Source of the DNA: Sipunculus nudus
Taxonomy: Eukaryota; Annelida; Sipuncula; Golfingiida; Sipunculidae
Direction: 5' to 3'
DNA: 64,000 bases
NCBI GenBank assembly: GCA_026874595.1
Contig: CM049314.1
Location: 17,602,729 to 17,666,728, forward strand
In this document: positions 1 through 14,019 of the stretch, one piece after another
Layout of the letters: each line of letters opens with the position of its first letter
Position numbering within the stretch: the first letter of the stretch is position 1
Made by a program: the position numbers and the translations under genes
Notes under the pieces: model-generated
What the model saw: only the letters and a program-made list of their open reading frames with translations
Databases searched by the model: none
Told to the model about the DNA's origin: nothing

Positions 1-241
1 ATAGGGTACCGGTACTGACGATTTTATAAGGAATCTAATGCTATAGAAGCTAACAACTCAGAGAAATGAAGTTCACCGGACTCAGGTTTGGGAATTTTTA
101 AAAATGTTTTTTTTTTCTGAACGGATGGAGGGACATCACTATTGCCCAAATGACTTCGTCAGCTGAGCCAAAATAGGAATCAACATATCTTACATTCATA
201 AAACATAACTGAGTGGGGATCATCATGTCTAATATACGAAC

Positions 242-388
242 CTTGGCGATGAATTTGTCGATGAGCTTGGCGGCGTCCCTTGCCTCTGGGGATCCGGCGC
301 CGTAACGGGAGACGACGGCCTGATACTTGGTGACGGTGAAGTGGTAAAAGTCAGGGACACCATCTCTCACGGAATCGTGCTGCCTCAA
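242..388 (-). CDS. ATP6AP2: ATP6AP2 exon 6: lumenal domain, last exon in the window
   Basis: The acceptor is GTTTTCAG. The best donor is GTTCGT just after codon AAG; it is weak but sits where homology stops. The 49 codons include [20 protein letters not shown] and [20 protein letters not shown]. This is the most diagnostic part: human has [20 protein letters not shown] then [20 protein letters not shown]. The remaining ~90-100 residues (cleavage site, membrane helix, cytoplasmic tail) are not found between 1 and 241, so the gene continues off the left edge. Confidence 0.88.
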
Positions 389-1097
389 CTGAAAACAAAC
401 CAAGTTAAAATAAACGTCCTGTATGAAAATCAGGGTAATTTTTGTAAGCCAGAATCTGCTGTGGAAGGTGACTGATATTTAAATTCTACCGAAATTATAT
501 ATTGCAGAAAACCTTCATAAAACACACCCACCCTCCATAAACTCTACAGCCGGAAGTTTTTATACTAAAAATCTTTTCCTCATCTTGGTATATATGATAG
601 TCGTGGTAAAATCCGTCCAGCAAACATTCCTACTGGAAACCAAAAAGTAGTTCATAACATCTTTGTTGATCTTATAGAAAGAAAGCCCTACCCGAGTTCA
701 TTAAAATTCTATTTAAATTTAAAAGCTTGGGGTTGTTACCTCAATAGGAATTGTTAAACTTACCGTTTAGTCAATGTTTGATTAATCTTATTATTTCCTG
801 CAGGTTTCAAAGGAAATAAAGACTCTGTCGATTTTTTGTCCATATTGTATTATGAAGATGCACTATATGAAGTTGTTCTAACAAAGGAAACGACATATTT
901 TATACTCTCATTCAAATACAAACACCAAATATTGTCATAGTTATATACATTTTAACATTATCGATTTTGAGGTATACATTGAAATTATATGGATGTGCTC
1001 GAACTGTCGTCCGATTTTAGCATCAAACTAACCAATTAATATACATGTAATATACATACTTCTTACAATGCATGCGGTAAACCCCTACTTTGGTCTT

Positions 1098-1188
<91 letters not shown>

Positions 1189-4100
1189 CACGGAGAAATC
1201 TGATGTTTATAGAGAACGTGTCCTACATGGTACAAACTGACACGACAGGAGAAAAGCGTGTCTGTTCAAGGAAAGCTTATCTGACCTATTATAGGCTATA
1301 GACTCGGCTAAATGTCCATGTTCCACGGGTTCATCGATTTCAAGTTTGAGGATCAGGATACAAACAGCGCCACAAGGGGATCGTTTAACTCGGCATGACG
1401 ATTTATTGACTCCTTTTTAACGACGATGTACGGTTCCTGTATTCCTGGCCACAAAGACTGACGACTAGGCTGGATGTATTAATGATCCTAGATACTGTAG
1501 GTTTAACAATACTCCTAGGGTTTAAACCACAAAACAACGGCAGGTCGGCATATTCCCCACCCAACATCCACGGGGGAAGCTTCAGTCTGGATAATAAATA
1601 AAACCTTAAATGAATTAGTTTATAAAAGGTTTCGTGGGATTTTAATTAATGATCTTTTCTCGAATATTTGGAACACAGAAGCTACGGGGAAACTTTTCCT
1701 ATCAGGATTATGCCATTCTGGTCAGCTAAGTACTGGTAATTGTGACATGTCATCAGGCCGTACTGTATCTCACCGGCTGCAAATTTAAACTCAGCTGATT
1801 TGAGCCCGATTGGTAGTACTGTTAACGTGACCTGAAGGTGACCTGGATGTAAATATTTTAAATCAGCCATATACTAGATGCTTAGGAACGAACGTTAATC
1901 CTTCGAGACACATGCACTATAATATTTATTGACGAAAAGTTTCCATCAAATATATCTTAAAGGATTTCATTTGCTGCATGAATACAGGCTCCGCGGAGAC
2001 CTTTTTAAATAAACTGAAATTTAGAACTCGGGCAAACAAATTTTCAAAAGCACAAGTTAGGCTACATGGTCTTCTGCATGGGTTACATTAATACTTGCTT
2101 TAATAAAAGAGACAATTTAATTATATGCAGCTTAAAATAGGTTTACCGATCAGAATGTTTCAGGTCTACTTGTGAAACATTCTGTGACATGGCTTTCCCT
2201 TTTCTGTCGCCATAAGGTTTTGAAATGTAGTTTATTTTTTTCAAACAATCCTACAAAAAGCACAAGGTCTATTTTTACCGAGATATGAGCTGCATGGAGG
2301 CAGGATAGAAATGTTTGAAATACCAGACGGGGCATTAGGAAGGATATATCATATATGCCGTAAAATCGATTATGTCGTAAAACATGCCGCTATGAACACC
2401 TGCCGCGGTATACGGTTCCAATCAACGACGTACCAAGAATCCCTCGAGGCGAGTTATAAATACCTGCCTGGCTAATGTCACGTGACACTTCAGAGCCGTC
2501 TTAAGTTGCCACCCTTTATCATCACTCAGCATTATAGGTCTTTCTGGACATGTCCAGGGCACCGGCTCTGATGAAGGACTCTGTTTAATCAAAAGCCCGC
2601 GGCTTGATGCGGAGACAATTCAGACTTTCACCAGCACAATATCGATGAGGTATTGAAATTTGGGATGCGAGAATAAAACGCTGGCTAGTTAGTAATATAG
2701 TCGTATCGGCAGGGAAGGGAAAACCACGATGACCGCATGCAACAGCTAGTACAATAATGTTCTTGGAAACTTAAGGACTCATTTTACTACATATATACCT
2801 CTTACTATATCTTCTTCTGCTATCTAACGCTGTGGACCTTTCTCGTTTTTATATTCCATCAAACCAATTCAATATATTATCTGCATATTTTTAGATTCTT
2901 CATATATACTCTTATTGTTGCCATTAACTGTGTGTTATTTCTTGTTCTCCCTTTTTTTAGTCTTCCCAATTTTATATGTATGATAAATTATACTAGTAGG
3001 GTGATTCAAAGAAACCTATATCTCCTTCTCTATGTTCCATTCTCAAAGAATTTCAGTAGCTTAGCCGCCGACAGATGACCTTCACTAATTGCAGGCGAAA
3101 TGCCATGCACAGTAAATGAGCACTTAAACTAACCGACATGTGGGTGTCTGCAATGCATATACCTCTTACCTCTCAGAGGTATCTTATTTATGACTTATAT
3201 ATCACGTTACCAAGTACATTGACTCAGAGGCATATAAACGTAACTTATAAGAACCGTACCACGCATGTGCACTTACCACCGTTAACTTCCAAATCATTTA
3301 ACTCTTGTATCAGCTGATTCTGTGTCTACCACATGCTGGTCCACCCGCAGAGAAGAACCGTGACCCTTAATGCTAGCGCCACCTTCATTCGAATGATTCA
3401 TTCACGGGTTATTATAAGTATCGCCTTAAACGCGTGTTGTTCACTGTCATTCAAACGATTGGAAACTAAGTACCTTCCTTGTTTCGGGAACTGTAAACGT
3501 CAACGTGACCTAATTATAACAACAAGCATGAAACCTGTCGAATAGAACATGGAAATGCCATGCGGCTCTGGGTTTCACAGCAGCGCAGATTTGGGACGCT
3601 AGTTCCAAAACACGATATCAAGGGTCAGGGGTTAATCGGGCCGCTCAAAGCAACATGCACGACAATGGATTTCGATATACTGCTCTTGTGTATTTAATTT
3701 TAACTGGAACCTGAATTTGAAATGAAAAAAAATGGAGCAAAGGATCAAGACCCGATATATTTTTCTATAAGGATACAAAAATTCGTGTGGGGTACGTTAT
3801 ATAAAATGGTTGGCGCGAGTTTCGCGAAAAATTACTTGCGTGCACTCGTGATATAAACGCGTCAGACATCGGCGTGTGCATCTCGGCATTAATGTTAATT
3901 GTTATAAAATGAAAGTCTATGCTACATGGTGGTGAAGTTAATATAATACGCTGGAGTCTGAGGAACAGCAATTCAGGTCTATTTAACTTTTGAAAGTAGT
4001 ATCACGCACAATGAAGGAAAAAAGGACAATTATTGGCGCTGCCATTCCATGTCATATACTGGCTCAGCAGCTGTCAAAGATATTTGCGTTAGGTGACTAG

Positions 4101-7100
4101 CATTATCGGGGTACTGACGTCCAATATCATTTTTTTTTAATTTTCCTGTTTTACATATCTGTATATGAACATTTTACATATTCTACTTCTTTATTAGGCA
4201 GTGACTTTTATTAAAGAGTTCATTTATTACCATCCTTATTATTCCTCTTCACCTGCAAAGGAAATCTCGAAACTGCAGTCATTCATACAATACTTGGACT
4301 CCCATACAACAAAAAAATCGTCTGCAAATCAGTATCACTTTGATAAGATATTATTTTCACAACTTCACACAACCATCACTAAATATCGTTTTTTTTTCTG
4401 AATTGCCGTGAATTTGCCTGTTAAGTCAAACACGTGTACACAAGCAGCAGTGTAACAGGATCCTATAACGCTTTGGCAGATGTGGGTTTGTGGGGGGGGG
4501 GGCTTTTTTGGGGTATAAAATATTTAGAAAAAAAAATCAATTTTACGGTATATGGCACGACAAATGTCGACAAATGTATACTATTAAGTTTATCTACACA
4601 CCATGATGAAAGTTACAACACGTTGAATCCAGATCAAACCTTTAATACATAACTAAGTTACCGGTTGTCTATAATTGCAAGTTATCTCTTTCTTCACTTT
4701 CTTGTTTCTATATTATGAAAACACGAAAAATTAAGAAAATAGCCACAGTCCAGCTTATGGCCCTCGATCTGATCTGCAACCGTGAGGTTTTTTTTCAGAG
4801 GTGGACCACGTGACCCTCAAGTTGATCTGTCAGCCGTGAAGTTATAATCACAGTGGCCTAAGTGCATGAAATTCTCAAGTTGATTTGCCACCCGTGAGGT
4901 TATAATTTGCTTCCGAGGCTCCCGGCAGTCCGTGATTATCTGCCGAGTCAGCAGAATAATTATAGTCGTATCCACACTGCTCCAGACAAATGTTATGGGT
5001 TCAGAAATACACAAGCGGTGCTCTTATTTCTCAAAATCTTTGTACTACACATTTATCTACACCACACCGACATTTCTACGACAAGGTATTTTAAAAATAT
5101 ACAAAAAAATCATTTTTTTACCAGCAAAGCACTTCATAATTTCGCCAACTATATATGGCCACAAAAATTAATCTTTATTCTTGGACACGACGATAAAAAT
5201 GCGTGACGTCATATGCCAGTCCCGGGCAAAAAAAATATTACATTATTAAAATCTGACCAACAGTTTTAATGGCGTACAGTCACCAATCAGTTAAAACGCT
5301 CTGCATGGAACATGGAGGAAGTAAACCCTTACAAAGTACGAAGAGAACTGAATATGATATAAATTTAACATTGCTGAAGAAATACTTAAGGATATACTTG
5401 AGAAATCAACTACATATGACACGGACCGTGTATGCATCAAAACTGAATGTGACATATACGTAACCATTATCGGTTGATCGGGATTATTAATCTGCACGCG
5501 GGTTGAAACTATTCGTTTCTTGTTTCCTTCTTTTAATCTTTTAATACAAAGTCTATTAATGTGCTGGTCAAGAACAACACCAATAGCATTCCTTTTTTGT
5601 CTCAAGGAGGGGATTTGTTCATATCCGTTCGTGTGTGTGTTTTTGTGTTCGTTAACAACATTAACTCACGCAATCATGAACAGGATCTCATAAAATTATC
5701 AGGGGATTTCGAATGGGCTAATGAAGAATCGATAAGATTATGGTATTGATTCGGCCCAAGATCCGCACCTAGGAACGTCATGCAGGAATACTCACAAACG
5801 TCCAGTCACTTATGCACGAATGGACCTTGGAATATGGTGCGAATAAATGGATGGCAGATGCTTGCATTCATCAGAATGCCAATTTCTTGGTATTTCTAAA
5901 GCCGAGAGTACTGGGACGTTTGTCGACACAAACGACGTGAAACCTACCTGGTTAATGATCGAGTTGATGACGTGTAGTTCCATAACGAGGCTCCTGTCTG
6001 GATCGCGGCTCATGTTCAGGGCACCAAGGTCATTCATCAGGTCAAGGTCAATTTGGTGTTGGTTCGACAAGACGCTTGATACAAGACCGGCTTCCGTGGT
6101 CTGATAGTTAAAAAAGGTCACTTAAAAATCCAAAGTATACGATCGAGACTTGTTCTATAATACTCAAAATTTGTATTAATCGTTGTTACCATGCAATTTT
6201 TTAGAGGAAAAGGCTTTGATTACAACAACTTTAAAATACATGGGCAGGGGGAAGGTGTTAAAGTATAACTTGACAGATAATATAACGTGTACAAATGTGA
6301 TTTACTAATAATATAAAAATGTTTATTTGTCTAAATGCTAAATTCCGGATAATATGTGTTTTGTATGTATTCGCACTAACTTACCCGATGCTGGTTCTGC
6401 ATGTCAATGATCAGCGGACTTTTGCTGGAAAATGCCGACAGCAGATCATCGGCAACCGCTTCCGTGTCCACGCTGTCGTCCTGGAAATACAATTAACATA
6501 AAAAAAACCTTATAATGTATAACCAGTAATAGAGACATCATATAAAACAGACATTGAGTACTACGGTAGCAGAGGTATCACATGACACTGACTCTCAGTT
6601 TTTTAGTAACGGGGCGGGGGGGGGGGGGGTTCATATGAAAACAACATTCGGTTTTATTGTAACCAAGAAGTGTAAAGCGCATGATGTTGAGTCTTGTATG
6701 GGATACTGTGATTTATCAAACTTGCTGTGGAGATGAAATGCATTACTTTTAATTAATAAAATATTTACATTTTACTTTTCTCACAAATTTAAATTATTAT
6801 AGTCCGTTTCACCACCTGCTGTCCACATGTTATTTTGTAGATAATTTTCCTTAAAATTTATATTTTTCAATAATTTCCTGGAAAACAACATTTCGAAGTG
6901 ACAACCTAATACGGCAATTATGAATTTTACAATGAATCCCCAGTTTATGTTTAACAAGTTTTTAGTCTCTTTACAATGATCTGGCAGAGTCCCTGCATGA
7001 GTAGCAATCTTTGTTTTAGCTGGTTGTATTTTTTAGAGAGTTTACATTACATCATCCAATCAGCAGCTGTTTTTGCATGTGACCAATGGCCTTGACCGCC

Positions 7101-10100
7101 ATATGTGCATCTAATATGTTGTTAAGTGTAGACTGATTTCTCATATTTACAAATAATTCTGTTTCTTAAATAAGGTGTAAGGTAGGTACTTATTTACCTT
7201 GTTGAAAATAAGGTCTTTTAACCCTCGACACCATAATTGTTTCCCTTGAAATGTTACTAATAAAAATTTTCATAGCAAAAAACAGGTTGACATGAGGGAA
7301 TAAAATGGGACTATAAGAGCTTAATAATCATTTAATTCTATAGGAAGTTTATGGAGAATGACGTGGCTTCAGTAAATGATAAGTAATCAAATTACATCCT
7401 AGATTCATGTTTATTCGGTAGAAGTTCGGATCATGTTCACAAAGCATCGTTACAAAGGCGCTGGTAAGGTATACAAATAATATTATATATAATGCGTACT
7501 TTTTACTGAAATTAACAATCTATAAATAACAATATTCTCCTTTTTTGCGAATGCTTTCCCGAGCCTTAAATAACCCAGGTATGTACAAGCGGGAGCCGTT
7601 TCCAAGCTACGTGTGCCATTTTGATAATTGCCTCCAAAAGAAACCGTGGTTGCCTGCGGGCCCATGTTTACCAGGAAACAGCGAAACGATGCATTAAACG
7701 TAATGGTGGATTTAAGACGCCGGACAGACTTGGATTAATCGATTGCATGACCTCGTGAAACAAGCGTGATTATACGGAGCTTTGGCAAATAAAAATAGGC
7801 AAAAAAATACAACAAAAATATTCCACACTCGGAATATTTAATTTCACATGAAAACCTGCTCCCATGGCTTGGAGAATGCTAGACACACCTTTCGTTTAAA
7901 AAGACAGATTTGTCTTTCTGTTCATGCTGCGCCCCACGTCCCAAAACGAAATGGGTTAAAGGTAGGAAATCGCAAGTTTTGCTTCCCCCATTTCAACTGA
8001 TTGAAGGTGATTATAGTGGGACGTGTTTAAGTCCCCACTGCCTCCCCAGAGACTGGAAGGAATTACAATGGGGTAACGGATCAAATTCGTACTTGTCCAA
8101 TTCATGATATCTACTGATTTGCCTCGTGGTTTTTATGATTCGGTAAAATTCTGACTAATACAACGGTGCCATCAAGTCATAAGGTGTCACAAGATGCTAC
8201 CAAAGTGAAAGTAAAAATCACAAATTGTTGCGCACGTGCTGTTAAGAATCCTTTTACGGGGCCGCTTTTTTTTCAAACATTATTTCCGCGTTTGGTCATA
8301 AAAGGAGCACGGCAGATCTTGCCACTATTACAGAATAATCCACTTTTGCTTTTATCACGATTTCTACCCCTTGAATAAATCAACGTTTCCCGGAATTTCA
8401 CCCCGTTTTCCGATAAATTATCCATTATATTTCACCATTCCACAGAGGCTAACAGTATCATTTATTCATAAGACTTTAACGTCTCACGTAATGGTAATAA
8501 CTTAGGTGTGATAATAATAACCATATTTTTCTGGTTAATTTGCACTTAAAATCATATAAATGCAAAGTCTGCTACCTTTGCTATTCACGCACCGAGTTAT
8601 TTCAGTCAGTGGAAAACGTAAATTGACATGCGAAACTTCTGCAAATATAAAAACACTTTTAGGTTTCAAAAGATTGAAGGGGTTTTCCGGAAACTTCAAA
8701 CAGGCGATGGGATTTTCATTTTTTTTTTTTTTAATTTTTAAGATTATATTTCAACAATACATATTGATGTGAACTCAAGATTTTACAGGAAAGCGATAGC
8801 AACATGCATTGATTACTTGTTATTTTTATGTTTATAATCTATACTGAATTCCAGAGACACCTTAACTGTGAAAAACATTCATCGTGGCGAAACAATTTAG
8901 TGAAACCCATACCACAGAGAAATAAAACGCGTTTACGTTTCCCCGGAGGACACCCAATGTACCTATCCCACTCTGATTGTCACGTGATATAATAGCCGAG
9001 ATGTCTTGACGTCAGGGGTTAATCGGAAATGTCCTAAACACCGGATGCGCCTGTCCAAATATGATTTCACAATGATGAAACCTGAGTAAAATACGGAAAA
9101 GGAAGGGCCTCTGCCTATATATATATATATATAGTTTTAGGGAGACACTGGCAATTAAAACTGGAAGGAATGGGTTCTGTTTTACAGATGTCAGTGTTTT
9201 CGGCGCTGCTCAAAGGGCATGACGAAATTTCAAAAGATAAACACGCCCAAGTCTTCAATATTCTAAATTGTTCATAGCTACGTGAATGGGATATATTATA
9301 AAACTAAAACAATGTTATAGACGCAGTGTGTCTTCAATATATATACGTTTTCTACTTTTAGAGCGAGTGAAAATCGTTTAGGAAAAGGGAAAGAGATCAT
9401 GATCACAGTTGTTACAAATACGGCAGACGATCGCTGGTGACCTCTAGCGGTGATAATTTAAGCTCTCATCTTAACTGGGTTCATTTGGCTTAATCTTCTT
9501 TTATTTCTTAAACTAGAATGACGATTTACAACCAACCATTACATCTAAAGTAAACCTGCTGATCACGTGCTGGCTTTCGTAACTGGCACTAAAAGACGGA
9601 TGTATACATGCACCGCCTGGAACGGCTTAAGCAATCATGCATGTAGATAAATAAAGATCTCTTTGCATGTATCCCAAGGCAAAACAGAACTCTACATCAC
9701 ATTTCCCGGCACTTAAACATTTCCTCGGGTAGATGACTGAAACCTCCATACAGGGTGTGTGTAAATGTGGACATAAAAAACTTGTGAATCTAAATTCTTG
9801 GTGCCCCAAGCAAGCGGCCCATTTCAACTCTTTAGTGCCCACTGCAAGCGGACCATTAATGCTCCGGCGGGAATGGCTTTAATGGGATCAGTGTTCTTGG
9901 TAGAATGAAGTTAGCGGGGAATACCCGCCTATACTGCCATTGTGGCTTAAAGCGTGGTTTCACTTCCAAATACCAATGTGCCTTAAATATCTGCCGGTGA
10001 AAGAATAAATTCACAAGGGCCTCCTCGCTCCGCCATTTCCGTGACAGCCGAAGCTTCATCGATTTTCAGTATATAAGCGTTGGAGAATTCTATCTTTCAT

Positions 10101-12767
10101 AATCGAAATTTATTTGTATGCTATATGTAGTCGGAGGAAATATCACAGCGCCCTTCTGGACCATTTCTCCAATAACAAGCTCGAGTGTTCTCTCACAGGG
10201 ATGGCCTACTGCGTTTCACAGGAAGCCAGGGTTTTCTTTGTTCACCAGTAATTAGCCAATGCTTCCTGACAGGAAATGTTAACGCAGCTGATTTTATCCC
10301 GCTAATGTATGTGCGAGGAGAAACGGTGTTTAAGAACCAAATCTTTCCATAATAAGATGCGTAAGAAATGAAAGAGGTTCATCTATTTTCTGCTAGATCT
10401 TTCAACGTGATGCATTAAATGAGAATTCCTCTTTTTTGCGTAGAAGCAAAGTTATATCATAAAGATGTGCAAGATGCCCCGTGTCACTATAAACTGCCCC
10501 GTGTCACTAGAATGTCCCGTATCACTATAGTGTCCCGTATCACTATAGTGCCCAGTATCACTATAGCGTCCCGTGTCACTATAGTGCCCCGTATCACTAT
10601 AGTGTCCCGTGTCACTATAGTGCCCCGTATCACTATAGTGTCCCATGTCACTATAGTGCCCCGTATCACTATAGTGTCATGTATCATTATAGTGCCCCGT
10701 ATCACTATAGTGTCATGTATCATTATAGTGCCCCGTATCACTATAGTGTCCCGTATTCCTATAGTGCCCCGTATCACTATGGAGCGTTTCTATTAACATC
10801 TTTCTGGGTTCCTCGTCGCGATCTGGGTCATCCTCGGGATTTTTGGTTATGTCCTCAATCAGTCTGCGTAGGGCGTTTGGTATCACACTGAGTTGTAGGT
10901 TATGCCCACTCCAAGATTATAAATAAACTTTAGTGTTTAATTATCATGTATATAAATGTTATAATATCCCTCCATTTAATCATGAAATGATCTCATTTTT
11001 TTATTTCAATAAACCTGAAACAATGAACTACCCTTTTATAAAACAAAGATATTGGTGACAAATCACCGTACATGGTCACTCAAATGTTTCACATACAACA
11101 TGTATTATGTAAAAGTCATGACGTAAAACATATTTCAGGTCACGAAGGTACACCAATAAACGAAGCCAATACAATTATTATATTAAAACAAATTCCAAAG
11201 CCAAATGAGCTCTATTTCTCATTCTTTCACTCTGGCCGACTGGTGGGGAAGCCAGGTCATCCTTTTAATGCTTCGAATATCATGTGCAGGGAAAAAAAAG
11301 AGTTATTTTTATGAAAGGGGTGAACAGAAAAATTAAATTAAGAATATTCAGAAAAGGCCGGACACTAGTCCGGTTCCCTTGCTATAAATTATGGGGCCCT
11401 GTAACGTGGATAACTTGGATAAGAACTCATTTTCTCGAACGGATGAAAGTAACACCAGCATTACCGCCAATCTTGAAAAGTTGCGTTGTTTTGACCGTCT
11501 TATTAAAACGATGTGTATATATACTATTAGACATACCATCCAATGCTGACGTCAACATGACTAACTTGCTTTGTCGGATACGACAGAAGTCTACTTCACT
11601 TAACGGTGATAAGATTAAACAAGGTTTACGTCCTGATTTGCTGTCATACACACCTCAGTGAGCGGGAACATGGCAGAAGCCCCCGTGACCTTGGCGTCCT
11701 TGAACCCTGGAACCGTGAACAGCACTGTGGCCTTGGGCCTCTTGAATGCACTCACGTGACTTAACCCTTGCCAGCTCATCTACAAATAAAATATTATACT
11801 GACATTTTCTTGCAGTCCGCTGCATTAAGGAGCCCTTCTTGTGTTATTAAACACAGTTAGGGCGCCTTTACCATCAGATTAAGTCTGAAAGGAAAAATAA
11901 ATGTTATGCTACATTTTTTTTTCTTAACTTGACGTAAATGTTGAACCTACTCCCACATATATACTTGCAAAAAGAAGCTTGTTTTGGGACCAGTTTACCC
12001 TGGAAGAAAATATACTAAATTTATGTTGCATATATTCGCGCTTATATTTTAGCCAATAATCATTGGAAAACAGTTCATCCCTTTATCCTTTCCGGTCTGA
12101 CAAGCTTGAGGATATCTTCAGATGTGCGTCTTACATGATCACTAACGTCATATCATGGTATATGTGCCATACGTCACAGCATTACCATATACATGCGCCT
12201 GGGCAAAACATCGATGACGACATTCCTGAAGTCACGTGTCAGACAATGAATCCTGCATGAAAACATGCGCAGGTAAAAATGGCGTGCAGGGATTGTACAG
12301 AAATCTTATTCCGGAAGGAGCTGAAGTGACACGGGAGACTGTATAGGAACAAACTAGTGTCGTGTGACTGAGACACGCTGACTGTGGGGGTTTATCTATC
12401 CGTGGCAATTAATGGCACAATGTTCCCTTGTCATCGCTGATTATCAGCAGCAATTAAACTTGTGCAACCTTATACCCACCTCCGCGGTAGCTTATTTGTT
12501 CTCCCGGTTTTACCAATTACATGTGGTTGTACACGTGACATACCGCCCATCCCGACTCGCTAATGACCACGATCAAACCTGGTTATCTGATATTAGCCTC
12601 AAATAAACAAGGCTCAGAATGAAAATATATACATATATTTAAGCTGACGGCCATGGCTCCAAAATTCTTATTACCAACTGCTGTGGTTTCCCTTTTATTC
12701 ACTTTCATGCATAACAAAATATACAATTAGTTATATATGTTAACAGCCATAACAACCCAGTCAGATA

Positions 12768-12833
<66 letters not shown>

Positions 12834-13965
12834 TCGTAATTTTTATAGTATTTAAGATTCGTGTCATTCTAACATTATAATCGTGTCATTTCGTAAAGAC
12901 CCAATGTGTTTGATCCATAGATTATACCTGCGCATTCTCCAGACCATATCCTGCTGTCATGACTTTGTGCAGCTCGCTGGCTGGCAAGGCTCCTGCGCCA
13001 TCTGTGAATTGGACATGTGGCGGGGCGTACCGGACGACGAACTCTGCTGCCCCTGGGCTCACTGACCAAACTGCCGAAAACAAAGAGTGAAACAACAGAA
13101 TTCAGCATAAACTAACATATAATGTCTATATATTAACTGTCACAATATTTTATGTTTTGCTATCAACTCTCTCTATTGACACGTAAAGATCTGCCATTAA
13201 TCACTTTGAACAAAAAAGTAGTTTTTTGTGCATGCATGTGTGAATGTATCACGGAGGGGGTAATAATATATATATATTATATGAAAACGTTGTGATAGAA
13301 TATGTCAAAATTTTCTTTGACATCACTTTGAGTATCACGGAGGGGGTAATAATATATATATATATATGTATACATGTTGTGATATAATATGTCAAAATTT
13401 TCTTCTTTCACTGAAGTTAGAACACATCCATGTCATATACTATCATACACTCTGATTTGCGAAGTCACCGTACCCTATACAACCTAACTTGCCGGTCTTT
13501 TCCGAGTATTACGAGTTTATACAGCCCCACCCCTTGACTTTTTAATCTATACATATATTTGAAACTGCCTTGCATTAAAAGTCTCTCTCTCTCACTCTCA
13601 AAACCACACGTTTCGTGTTTTCCTACTTTAAACCCGGTTTTATACATGCATCTTGGTTAGTATCTATCACGTATATTCATAAAAATCTGGGAGGCAAACA
13701 TCGATCTCTTTACAAAGTGAAATAAAAATCTTTTAAATGGAAGTGTTTCGCGAGTTTATATCGGACTTATTGAGGTGAGTACACAACTGTCCTACATTAT
13801 ATCACCCTACATATATAAGTATCACATACAATCTATCATTATAACTGCCCCACATTATTATTGATCTGATAAAACGACATATCCCACTTCTATATCCAAA
13901 CTGAATAAGATATCAGGATACAATTATATATGTTTTGATAAATTTGATAAACTGATTTACAAATC

Positions 13966-14019
<54 letters not shown>

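Larger units (their letters stand above)
389..5947. other. ATP6AP2 intron 5
   Basis: This 5.6-kb intron has no supported exon. It contains the (AT)n array at 1100-1183 and three degenerate repeats at 4763-4920. Its open frames are short and have no recognisable similarity. Confidence 0.7.

Noticed and set aside
1023-1235. Several 60-100 codon frames rich in Tyr-Ile across AT arrays (also at 17.1, 17.5, 19.9, 21.5, 28.3, 34.6, 47.6 and 56.4 kb)
   Set aside because: Direct translation of (AT)n.
10419-10796. Overlapping open frames on both strands (RITIV / DTGHYS repeats)
   Set aside because: Artefact of the 20-bp stop-free minisatellite in an ATP6AP2 intron. Its TCACTATAG resembles part of a phage T7 promoter only by chance.
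12875-13108. Arg/Ser-rich minus-strand frame across ATP6AP2 exon 2
   Set aside because: Wrong frame: only the frame giving [12 protein letters not shown] joins in phase with exons 1 and 3.
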